This document shows positions 9,183-15,745 of a stretch of DNA of 22,298 nt, one piece after another. Location: assembly GCA_900556545.1 (NCBI GenBank), contig USPE01000004.1, positions 1 to 22,298 on the forward strand, read 5' to 3'. The first letter of the stretch is position 1, and each line of letters begins with the position of its first letter. This stretch comes from an uncultured Peptococcaceae bacterium (lineage in GTDB: Bacteria; Bacillota; Peptococcia; Peptococcales; Peptococcaceae). Below the pieces are notes generated by a model. The model was given only the letters and a program-made list of their open reading frames with translations. It ran no database searches and was not told the origin of the DNA. The position numbers were made by a program, and so were the translations under genes.

Positions 9183-9728
9183 TTTTACTTGGGTATTCCC
9201 AATCTTTATACAAATTTTACAGTTGCTATCTTTGTATAGTTTACCACATTATTTAACAGAGTACCAGCGGTAACATGCTGATTTTGCGCATATATACACC
9301 TTGCCCATATTCCGGCTGCGGCTTTGCCATCCTGTAAAAAGTACGCACCATGAATATGCAAGCCGTATATCCATTTAAAACAAAACAATTATACATAGTA
9401 TGCATTTTAACCTCTGTAGGTTATGAACCTGTATATAAACAGTATTTTTTTCTGTATTACTTTTTTGTTATCCATATTCGACCAGCTCAAACTATTTTGT
9501 TTCAGCTTTTTATTGCAATGATTCAATGATATTGACAATTTTTTACCATACTTCCGCTCTTTAGGTTTGGCAAATTTTTTTCTTTCCTCAATTTTTATCA
9601 GGTGTATTTCTTAAGCCTAACAGAGCAAATCGGCTCTATTAAGCATTTTCTTTTGAATCTTCAATTTCTTCTTGCAACTTATTGTAACAATCAAAGTATG
9701 CATGAAATTAATAAGAGATACTAATGTG
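9183..9728. other. Intergenic region between glmU and the sulfonate lyase gene
   Basis: About 550 A/T-rich bases with no convincing gene; a 60-codon reading frame at 9206-9388 on the minus strand lacks a recognisable family or a good ribosome site. It holds an 8-bp dyad TATACAAA/TTTGTATA (9207-9214 and 9231-9238), a hairpin TTGGG/CCCAA in the glmU leader (about 9189-9202), a nested set of AACCT/AGGTT arms around 9410-9430, and a two-part hairpin CTTAA/TTAAG plus AGAGC/GCTCT at about 9610-9645. Some of these may be control sites of either divergent unit. Confidence 0.4.
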
Positions 9729-9757
9729 TTGTATATATTCTTCCCATTCGCTATAAT
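9729..9757 (+). promoter_or_regulatory. Candidate promoter of the sulfonate lyase gene
   Basis: TTGTAT (9729-9734) and a perfect TATAAT (9752-9757) are separated by 17 bases. Transcription would start near 9764, giving a leader of about 74 bases before the ATG at 9838. It is one of the best sigma-A-type promoters in the window. Confidence 0.65.
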
Positions 9758-9772
9758 AAAACCAGGTTAAGG

Positions 9773-9791
9773 ATTGAGGAACTTCCTCAAT
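9773..9791 (+). promoter_or_regulatory. Perfect 19-bp palindrome, candidate operator
   Basis: ATTGAGGAA-C-TTCCTCAAT has two perfect 9-bp arms around one central base, and lies about +9 to +27 from the predicted start site. This is where a repressor would block elongation or promoter escape. A one-base loop and no following T run argue against a terminator. No second copy was seen elsewhere in the window and no regulator gene is present. Confidence 0.6.
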
Positions 9792-9837
9792 AAAAAATAT
9801 ACACTAATATTCATTTAAGAAAGGATGATTTTTCACC

Positions 9838-12342
9838 ATGACACAACCAATCCAATGTTGTTACTCTCCACATGAACAGCACATTATGGACGCTGCTGCT
9901 GGGGATACAAGCTACAAAAAAGGCAGAGAAAGAATTTACAAAATTTTAGACCGTAACCAGAATTTGAAACCAGTTATCGATGCTGAACGTGCAAAATACT
10001 TCACAGAATCCATGGCTCAGACTGAAGGCGAACACCTGACACTGAGATGGGCAAAAGCTATGATGAACATCGCTAAAAACATCACAGTTTATGTAGAAGA
10101 AGATAACTTACTGGCTGGTCGTATCGGCTGCCAAGGTCGTTATGGTATTCTGTATCCTGAACTGGATGGCGATATCTTCGAAGAAGCTATCAAATTGTTG
10201 CCAACTCGTGTTACATCTCCATTCAACATGACTCAGGAAACTGTTGACACAATCCTGAATGACATTGCTCCATATTGGGACGCTAAAACAGGCAGAGGCA
10301 AAACATTCTTCAATGACTTATATGATGCACTGCCAGAAGACACTTTAAAAGTAACTTATGAACCATCCGAAAAATCTACTTCCAGATTTATCGTAAATGA
10401 AACTGCTTCTTTCCGTTCCTCTAACCAGTGGGTTCCAGACTATGAAAAAGTTCTGAAAAGAGGTTTCAAAGGTCTGAAAGAAGAAGCTCAGGCTAAATTA
10501 GCTGCTCTGGATCCATTTGATCCACTGGACAACGTAAACCAGAAACCATTCTACGAAGCAATCGTAATTCTGTGCGACGCTATTGTACTGTGGGCTAACC
10601 GTTACGCTGACCTGTATGAAAAAGAAGCTGAAAAAGAAGCTGATCCAGTTCGTAAACAGGAAATGGTTGACATTGCTGCTCGTTGCCGTTGGGTACCAGA
10701 AAACCCAGCTCGTGACTTCCGTGAAGCTTTACAGTCTCAGTGGTTTACACAGCTGTTCTCCCGTTTGGAACAGAAAACTGGTACAATCGTATCCAACGGT
10801 CGTATGGACCAGTATCTGTACCCATTCTACAAAGCTGACAAAGAAGCTGGTAAATTAACAGACGAACAGGCTATGGAATTACTGGAATGCATGTGGGTTG
10901 CTATGGCTCAGTTTATCGACCTGTATATGTCCGTAACCGGCGGTGCTTTCAACGAAGGTTATGCTCACTGGGAAGCTGTTACAATTGGCGGCCAGACACC
11001 TCAGGGTCAGGATGCTACCAATGAATTGACCTACCTGTTCTTGAGATCCAAACAGGAATTCCCACTGCACTACCCAGACTTAGCTGCTCGTATTCATGCT
11101 CGTTCTCCACAGAGATACATTGAAGAATGCGCTAAAACAGTTAAAGAAGGTTCCGGTTTCCCAAAACTGTTAAACGACGAAGAAATCGTTCTGCAGTTAG
11201 TATCCAACGGTGCTACCATTGAAGAAGCATTTGACTATGCTGTATCCGGTTGTGCTGAAGCCAGAATGCCGAACCGTGACACCTTTACTTCCGGTGGTGT
11301 ATACATCAACTTTGCATCTGCAATCGAAATGATGATGTACAACGGTAGAACTTTCAAAACTGGTGATGAATTACTGGGTCTGGAAACAGGCGAAGTTGAA
11401 ACATTCAAAACTTGGGACGATGTATGGAATGCATACGTTGCTCAGGCTAGAAACCTGTTGAGACATGCTTTCATTCAGCAGAAAAATATCGACAGACTGC
11501 GTGAAAAACACTTTGCAGCTCCACTGCTGTCCGCTATGCATGACCTGTGCATGAAAGAAGGTCTGGATCTGCATACAGAATTTATCCCAGGCGGCGTTGA
11601 TATCGGTTACTTCGAATCCATGGGCTTCGGTACTGTAGTTGACTCCCTGGCTGCTATCAAAAAATTAGTATTTGACGAAAAAGTTACCACCTTGGTAGAA
11701 ATCAGAGAAGCTATGAAAGCTAACTTTGAAGGTTACGAAGTATTGAGACAGCGTTTACTGAACGCTCCTAAATATGGTAACAACGATCCATATGCTGACG
11801 AAATCGGTAAAGCTTGCGACTTAGTATGCTCCGAATTTACAGATAAATATTCTAAATCTCTGGGTATTGAATACTGCCTGCGTTATGTACCATTTACATC
11901 TCACGTACCATTTGGTAAAGTTGTAGGTGCTACACCTAACGGCCGTGTTGCTTACTTCCCACTGTCTGATGGTTCTTCCGCATCTCATGGTTGTGATACT
12001 CACGGTCCAACAGCAGTTCTGTTAAGTAACTATCATACCAAAAACCCAGGTTTCCATGACAGAGCAGCTCGTCTGTTGAACATCAAATTCGACCCAAGTA
12101 CAGTTGCTGGCGAAGAAGGTACCAAAAAACTGGCTTCCTTCATCAGAACATGGTGCGACCTGAAACTGTGGCATGTACAGTTTAACGTAATCAACAAAGA
12201 AACATTAGTTGCTGCTCAGCAGGATCCAGATAGATACAGAGGATTAATCGTTCGTATTGCTGGTTACAGTGCATACTTCTGTGACTTGTCTCCAGCTCTG
12301 CAGGATGACCTGATTGCTCGTACACAGCAGACAACAATCTAA
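9838..12342 (+). CDS. islA: Glycyl radical enzyme, probable isethionate sulfite-lyase
   Basis: An 834-residue glycyl radical enzyme. The glycyl loop R-I-A-G-Y-S-A-Y-F puts the radical Gly at 809, and the thiyl Cys is Cys472 in S-G-C-A-E, with catalytic Glu474. Arg193 and Gln197 (in F-R-S-S-N-Q-W) and Arg682 sit where IslA/IseG binds the substrate. The values I recall for Desulfovibrio/Bilophila IslA (R189, Q193, C468, E470, R678, G805) all fit a constant +4 offset. Such enzymes split isethionate into acetaldehyde and sulfite; the cytosolic activase follows. The close relative HpsG (dihydroxypropanesulfonate lyase) is the main alternative; glycerol dehydratase is unlikely because its Cys motif is G-C-V-E and its substrate residues differ. 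Codon use is extreme (about 31 of 36 prolines are CCA), implying very high expression. Ribosome site AAGGA lies 12 bases before the ATG. Confidence 0.88.
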   Translation: MTQPIQCCYSPHEQHIMDAAAGDTSYKKGRERIYKILDRNQNLKPVIDAERAKYFTESMAQTEGEHLTLRWAKAMMNIAKNITVYVEEDNLLAGRIGCQGRYGILYPELDGDIFEEAIKLLPTRVTSPFNMTQETVDTILNDIAPYWDAKTGRGKTFFNDLYDALPEDTLKVTYEPSEKSTSRFIVNETASFRSSNQWVPDYEKVLKRGFKGLKEEAQAKLAALDPFDPLDNVNQKPFYEAIVILCDAIVLWANRYADLYEKEAEKEADPVRKQEMVDIAARCRWVPENPARDFREALQSQWFTQLFSRLEQKTGTIVSNGRMDQYLYPFYKADKEAGKLTDEQAMELLECMWVAMAQFIDLYMSVTGGAFNEGYAHWEAVTIGGQTPQGQDATNELTYLFLRSKQEFPLHYPDLAARIHARSPQRYIEECAKTVKEGSGFPKLLNDEEIVLQLVSNGATIEEAFDYAVSGCAEARMPNRDTFTSGGVYINFASAIEMMMYNGRTFKTGDELLGLETGEVETFKTWDDVWNAYVAQARNLLRHAFIQQKNIDRLREKHFAAPLLSAMHDLCMKEGLDLHTEFIPGGVDIGYFESMGFGTVVDSLAAIKKLVFDEKVTTLVEIREAMKANFEGYEVLRQRLLNAPKYGNNDPYADEIGKACDLVCSEFTDKYSKSLGIEYCLRYVPFTSHVPFGKVVGATPNGRVAYFPLSDGSSASHGCDTHGPTAVLLSNYHTKNPGFHDRAARLLNIKFDPSTVAGEEGTKKLASFIRTWCDLKLWHVQFNVINKETLVAAQQDPDRYRGLIVRIAGYSAYFCDLSPALQDDLIARTQQTTI

Positions 12343-12373
12343 TTGTTGAACAATTTTATAATTAATTTTTGAG

Positions 12374-12401
12374 ATGGGCGGGCGATAGACCCGCCCATTT
12401 T
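12374..12401 (+). terminator. Hairpin terminator or attenuator after the lyase gene
   Basis: A perfect 9-bp GC-rich stem, ATGGGCGGG/CCCGCCCAT (12374-12382 and 12390-12398) with a 7-base loop, followed by only about four T. The weak T tract suggests partial read-through or 3'-end protection of the lyase mRNA, which would give far more lyase than activase. Confidence 0.7.
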
Positions 12402-12450
12402 AAGGTTCTGTCCCTTTTCTTTTGATTTATTTTTGGATACAATTTTAGTA

Positions 12451-12479
12451 TTGTTCTATATTCCAATATCCTATACAAT
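12451..12479 (+). promoter_or_regulatory. Candidate promoter of the activase gene
   Basis: TTGTTC (12451-12456) and TACAAT (12474-12479) are separated by 17 bases, about 53 bases upstream of the activase ATG and after the hairpin that follows the lyase gene. Confidence 0.45.
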
Positions 12480-12532
12480 AAATAATATCAAATAGTATTT
12501 CATATGTTTTTAATTTACAAGGAGGTGCAGCC

Positions 12533-13417
12533 ATGGAAGGTTGCGTATTTAATGTACAAAAATATTCCGTACATGACGGTCCGGGAATTCGTACTATTGT
12601 GTTTTTAAAAGGCTGTCCGTTACATTGCAAATGGTGTTGTAATCCGGAATCACAACTGGCCAAACCGCAAATTGCTTACAATCCTGAAAAATGCATCGGT
12701 GATGTATGCATGTTGTGCACTCAGGTATGTCCGCAAAAAAATATGTCGTTGCTAGATACAAACAAAGTATGGATTAATCACCAAAATTGTATTCATTGTC
12801 TTGCGTGTGCAAAAGCTTGTCCTGCAAAAGCAATCAGTTTATATGGGGAACATCACAATGCCCAATATTTTATTGATAAAGTAGAAGAAGACTCTATTTT
12901 CTACTCTCGTTCCGAAGGCGGCTTAACTTTAAGCGGCGGAGAACCTACCATGCAGACAGAATTTGCAATCGAGTTATTAAAAGATGCAAAAGAAAGAGGT
13001 ATTACTACCGCTATCGAAACTTGCGGCGCTATCCCATGGGAAAAATGCCATGAAGTTTATGATTATTTAGATTACATCCATTTTGATATTAAACACCTTA
13101 ATTCAGAAAAACATAAAGAGTGGACTGGCCAAGGCAATGAAGTTATTTTGGATACGTTCCGCAAAATGCGTGAAGCCCATCCTAATACACCATGTGTTGC
13201 CAGAACACCGATTATCCCAGGATTTAATGATACAGAAGAAGATATTATTGCAATCCGCGATTTCGTAAAACAGTTCCCAAATACAACTTACGAAGTTTTA
13301 CGGTATCATCGTTACGGTTCTACGAAATATGAATTTATTGGCCGTGACTACCCTCTGGGAACAGAAGATTTAGATGGCGATTTGTTTAATCATTTGAAAG
13401 AAATTAGCTTGCAATAA
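12533..13417 (+). CDS. islB: Glycyl-radical enzyme activating protein (radical SAM), probable IslB
   Basis: A 294-residue radical SAM activase that uses SAM to place the glycyl radical on its partner enzyme. The radical-SAM cluster motif is Cys28-x3-Cys32-x2-Cys35 in G-C-P-L-H-C-K-W-C. Two ferredoxin-type 4Fe-4S sites are inserted behind it: Cys54/59/62/66 and Cys86/89/92/96. The S-G-G-E-P-T SAM-binding block follows. This architecture, with two extra clusters, is usual for activases of glycerol dehydratase, choline lyase and isethionate lyase, unlike the shorter PflA. It is assigned to the lyase because it is the next gene on the same strand, after a 190-base gap holding a hairpin and a promoter candidate. 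AAGGAGG lies seven bases before the ATG. Codon use is ordinary, unlike the lyase. Confidence 0.9.
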   Translation: MEGCVFNVQKYSVHDGPGIRTIVFLKGCPLHCKWCCNPESQLAKPQIAYNPEKCIGDVCMLCTQVCPQKNMSLLDTNKVWINHQNCIHCLACAKACPAKAISLYGEHHNAQYFIDKVEEDSIFYSRSEGGLTLSGGEPTMQTEFAIELLKDAKERGITTAIETCGAIPWEKCHEVYDYLDYIHFDIKHLNSEKHKEWTGQGNEVILDTFRKMREAHPNTPCVARTPIIPGFNDTEEDIIAIRDFVKQFPNTTYEVLRYHRYGSTKYEFIGRDYPLGTEDLDGDLFNHLKEISLQ

Positions 13418-13477
13418 GTACTTTCAACTTCTTAATCGTATATCTCCACAAAATTATTTTTTAGGAAGGAATTCAAA

Positions 13478-14626
13478 ATGGATAATTTCTCTATTCAAAC
13501 CAAAATATATTTTGGCGATGATGTTTTAGATCATTTAAGTGAATTGAACTGCAAAAAAGCTTTAATCGTTACCGATCCATTTATTGTAACCAGTGGTCTT
13601 TTGGATATGATTGTACATCCGTTAGAAAATGGAAAAACTGAATTCAAGATTTTCAGTGATGTTGTTCCAGACCCACCAATTGGAAAAATTGTTTTAGGCG
13701 TAAAAGCATTGCTGGATTATCAGCCAGAAGTTTTAATTGCTGTTGGCGGCGGTTCTGCTATTGATGCTTCAAAAGCAATACGCGAATTTGCAATGACAAC
13801 TGAGGGATATCCTAAGATTCCTTTAATTGCAATTCCTACTACAAGCGGAACTGGTTCTGAGGTTACTTCTTTTGCTGTAATCACCGATCCTGAACGGCAT
13901 ATAAAATATCCATTAATCTCACCAAGTTTGCTTCCGGATGAAGCAATTTTAGATGCAGAATTGGTTCGCAGTGTGCCACCGCATATCACGGCAGACACCG
14001 GAATGGACGTTTTTACGCACGCATTAGAAGCCTTTGTAAGTATCAACGAAAATGAGTTTTCATCTGCGTTGGCAGAAAAAGCCATTCAGATTGTCGGCTC
14101 CCATTTGTTACGCACTTATTACGATGGCAATGATATGGATGCCAGAAAAAAAATGCACTCTGCATCCTGCTTGGCAGGTTTGGCATTCAATTCGGCCGGC
14201 TTAGGTTTAAACCATGGTATGGCACACGCATTAGGCGCAACATTCCATATTCCTCATGGTCGTGCAAATGCTATGTTACTGCCGCATATCATTCAATACA
14301 ATTCTAACATCAATGAACACAGTAAAAGTCAGCGTTCGTACCCACAGGTTGTAGAACGTTATTCTACAATCGCAAGAAACTTGGGGTTAAACAGCTATAA
14401 TGAAATTATGACTGTCCGTTCTTTAGCCAACTGGGTACAATTTATGTTAAAAGAATTAGATATGCCATTATCCATTTCTCAGATTGGTACTATTTCTAAA
14501 GAAGATTATTTTGCTGCAATTCCACATATGGCTGATGAAGCTTTGGCTGACAATTGTACAAAAAATAATCCGCGTAAAGTTACTCGTGCCAATGTTATTG
14601 AGTTATACAAACAGCTCTGGTACTAA
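13478..14626 (+). CDS. Iron-dependent alcohol dehydrogenase (sulfoacetaldehyde or acetaldehyde reductase)
   Basis: A 382-residue group III (iron-type) alcohol dehydrogenase. The NAD-binding loop is G-G-G-S-A-I-D (89-95 region), and the metal ligands are Asp177, His181, His246 and His260, with the same spacing (4, 65, 14) as FucO. P-T-T-S-G-T-G-S-E-V-T is also present. Overall it most resembles PduQ/EutG-type propanol/ethanol dehydrogenases. Two roles fit the context: a SarD-type reductase that turns taurine-derived sulfoacetaldehyde into isethionate, feeding the lyase, or a reductase of the acetaldehyde released by the lyase, giving ethanol and NAD+. The sequence alone does not decide. It starts 60 bases after the activase with an AGGAAGGA site and ends in a strong terminator, so it is the last gene of the unit. 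Confidence 0.88.
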   Translation: MDNFSIQTKIYFGDDVLDHLSELNCKKALIVTDPFIVTSGLLDMIVHPLENGKTEFKIFSDVVPDPPIGKIVLGVKALLDYQPEVLIAVGGGSAIDASKAIREFAMTTEGYPKIPLIAIPTTSGTGSEVTSFAVITDPERHIKYPLISPSLLPDEAILDAELVRSVPPHITADTGMDVFTHALEAFVSINENEFSSALAEKAIQIVGSHLLRTYYDGNDMDARKKMHSASCLAGLAFNSAGLGLNHGMAHALGATFHIPHGRANAMLLPHIIQYNSNINEHSKSQRSYPQVVERYSTIARNLGLNSYNEIMTVRSLANWVQFMLKELDMPLSISQIGTISKEDYFAAIPHMADEALADNCTKNNPRKVTRANVIELYKQLWY

Positions 14627-14666
14627 ATCGAAGAACTGATTTCAAAAATATCACTAATATCACTAT

Positions 14667-14723
14667 AATAAAAATAGATGCTGGAAGTTGCGTTTTTAAC
14701 ACATTCCAGCATCTATTTTTATT
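14667..14723. terminator. Strong bidirectional terminator after the dehydrogenase gene
   Basis: A perfect 20-bp stem (14667-14686 and 14704-14723) with a 17-base loop, rich in A on the left arm and T on the right, so T runs follow it on both strands. It ends the sulfonate cluster and would also block minus-strand transcripts coming from spoIIQ. Confidence 0.9.
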
Positions 14724-14849
14724 TAACTGTATAAAACAACCGCCGCATCCCTTGTCGGTTTTTACTTCCCGTTACAGTTTATACCCCGTTTTTGCTCACA
14801 TACGATTCTCTCAGATACTTATCTAATTGTAATGATTGTTATTCACAAA

Positions 14850-14898
14850 ATAAAAACGATATATTTCTCGTGTCTTTGACCAATGAAATATATCATTT
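14850..14898 (-). terminator. Probable terminator of spoIIQ
   Basis: A perfect 10-bp dyad GATATATTTC/GAAATATATC (14858-14867 and 14885-14894) with a 17-base loop, followed on the minus strand by GTTTTTATTTT. The stem is A/T-rich, so strength is uncertain. It lies about 50 bases past the spoIIQ stop. Confidence 0.6.
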
Positions 14899-14945
14899 CT
14901 ACGATTCATTTTTTATTGTTCTTCCCTTATATCCATCCGTTATCA

Positions 14946-15653
14946 CTACTGTTTGATTGCCTGTATATACAAATATTTCTCCACTGTACCTAATGGCTGC
15001 CCAGATACCACACTCTGCCCTACGCTAATGTCACAAGATTGCAATCCACTGTAGATTAAGGTATAACCGTCACACCGAATCTCCAACTGGTTCTGTTGCT
15101 CTAATGCCACTTTCTGCACAATGCCTGACTGGGCAGAAAGTGCCAAACCATCATCAGAGGAATAGCACAACCTGTCATGAAAACGATAATCCTCATGAAT
15201 CGGGTCATAACCAAAACCATAACCATACAGCAATTGTCCATTACATGGCGCTGCAAATCCCTCCCATTGCGTAGGATCAACGGTAATTACTGTTGCTTCA
15301 TTTTTTTCCACTGGCTTTGTTTCATCTGTCTGTGCTGCCGTATCAGCCGCAGCATCTTTTTCTGTAACACTTTCTTCCTGTACTGCTGTCAATTTTTGTG
15401 ATTCATTTTTCACATTACTCTGTTCTATTTCTTTATTTTGTTCTGGTACATCTTGTTCTGCAACCGCTTCATTTGTCTCTCGATCAGCCAAAAATGCTAT
15501 ACCATTTTCATTTTTCGGCTGCCAAGGATTGGAAGAAAACATCCAAAATGAGAGTGCAATCAAAAATGACAGAATTGCCAATCCAGTCAGATAAACATGA
15601 GCATTTCGCTGCAACCACTGCAAATAGTCTAAATCCAAATCTTTTCGTCCCAT
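14946..15653 (-). CDS. spoIIQ: SpoIIQ-like degenerate M23 (LytM) protein
   Basis: A 235-residue protein with a cytoplasmic N-terminus, one membrane segment (about residues 20-40), a long acidic Glu/Gln/Thr-rich linker (about 50-130) and a C-terminal M23-like domain. In sporeformers SpoIIQ sits in the forespore membrane and docks with SpoIIIAH across the engulfment space. The metallopeptidase site is broken: the H-x3-D motif appears as H-D-R-L-C, and the H-x-H region reads Y-L-Y-I-Q, close to where the protein ends. A non-catalytic, structural role is therefore likely, as in B. subtilis SpoIIQ. Start set at 15653, with AGGAGG at a spacing of eight; the frame open to 15842 is non-homologous. 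It lies directly behind spoIID, as in many sporeformers. Confidence 0.8.
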   Translation of the reverse strand: MGRKDLDLDYLQWLQRNAHVYLTGLAILSFLIALSFWMFSSNPWQPKNENGIAFLADRETNEAVAEQDVPEQNKEIEQSNVKNESQKLTAVQEESVTEKDAAADTAAQTDETKPVEKNEATVITVDPTQWEGFAAPCNGQLLYGYGFGYDPIHEDYRFHDRLCYSSDDGLALSAQSGIVQKVALEQQNQLEIRCDGYTLIYSGLQSCDISVGQSVVSGQPLGTVEKYLYIQAIKQ

Positions 15654-15695
15654 AATAAAAACCTCCTGTGACAATAGTATTGCCAAATCAGGAGG
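15654..15695 (-). terminator. Terminator-like hairpin overlapping the spoIIQ ribosome site
   Basis: On the minus strand the arm CCTCCTG (15689-15695) pairs with CAGGAGG (15662-15668), and after a 3-base bulge TGGCAATA pairs with TATTGTCA (8 bp, one G-T). TTTTTATT follows. The 3' arm is the spoIIQ Shine-Dalgarno sequence, so RNA reading in from spoIID would either end here or hide the ribosome site. Confidence 0.7.
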
Positions 15696-15705
15696 CTTAT
15701 TATTC
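15675..15705 (-). promoter_or_regulatory. Candidate sigma-F/sigma-G-type promoter of spoIIQ
   Basis: On the minus strand GAATA (15701-15705), a 16-base spacer, then GGCAATACTA (15675-15684). The -10 fits the published sigma-F pattern GGnrAnAnTw at every fixed position; the -35 fits GywTA at four of five. Transcription would begin at about 15668, next to the ribosome site. Confidence 0.5.
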
Positions 15706-15745
15706 AAATCGTTTTTATCATTTCTCATAATCATTGCAATTTTTT

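Noticed and set aside
9206..9388. A 60-codon minus-strand reading frame upstream of glmU that could be a remnant gene
   Set aside because: No good ribosome site, no recognisable family, and no match by eye to SpoVG or PurR, which often precede glmU.
9532..9554. TTGACA at 9532 as the lyase promoter
   Set aside because: No acceptable -10 lies 16-18 bases downstream, and a better promoter is present at 9729-9757.
9600..9650. Two-part hairpin upstream of islA as a terminator or riboswitch
   Set aside because: The stems are only five pairs each, with an internal loop and no T run, and no known riboswitch core was recognised.
9838..12342. B12-independent glycerol dehydratase or choline TMA-lyase (1,3-propanediol or choline cluster)
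   Set aside because: The gene trio resembles dhaB1-dhaB2-dhaT, but the active-site C-A-E, Arg193/Gln197 and Arg682 set, the length of 834, and the sequence differ from DhaB1 (G-C-V-E, 787 residues).
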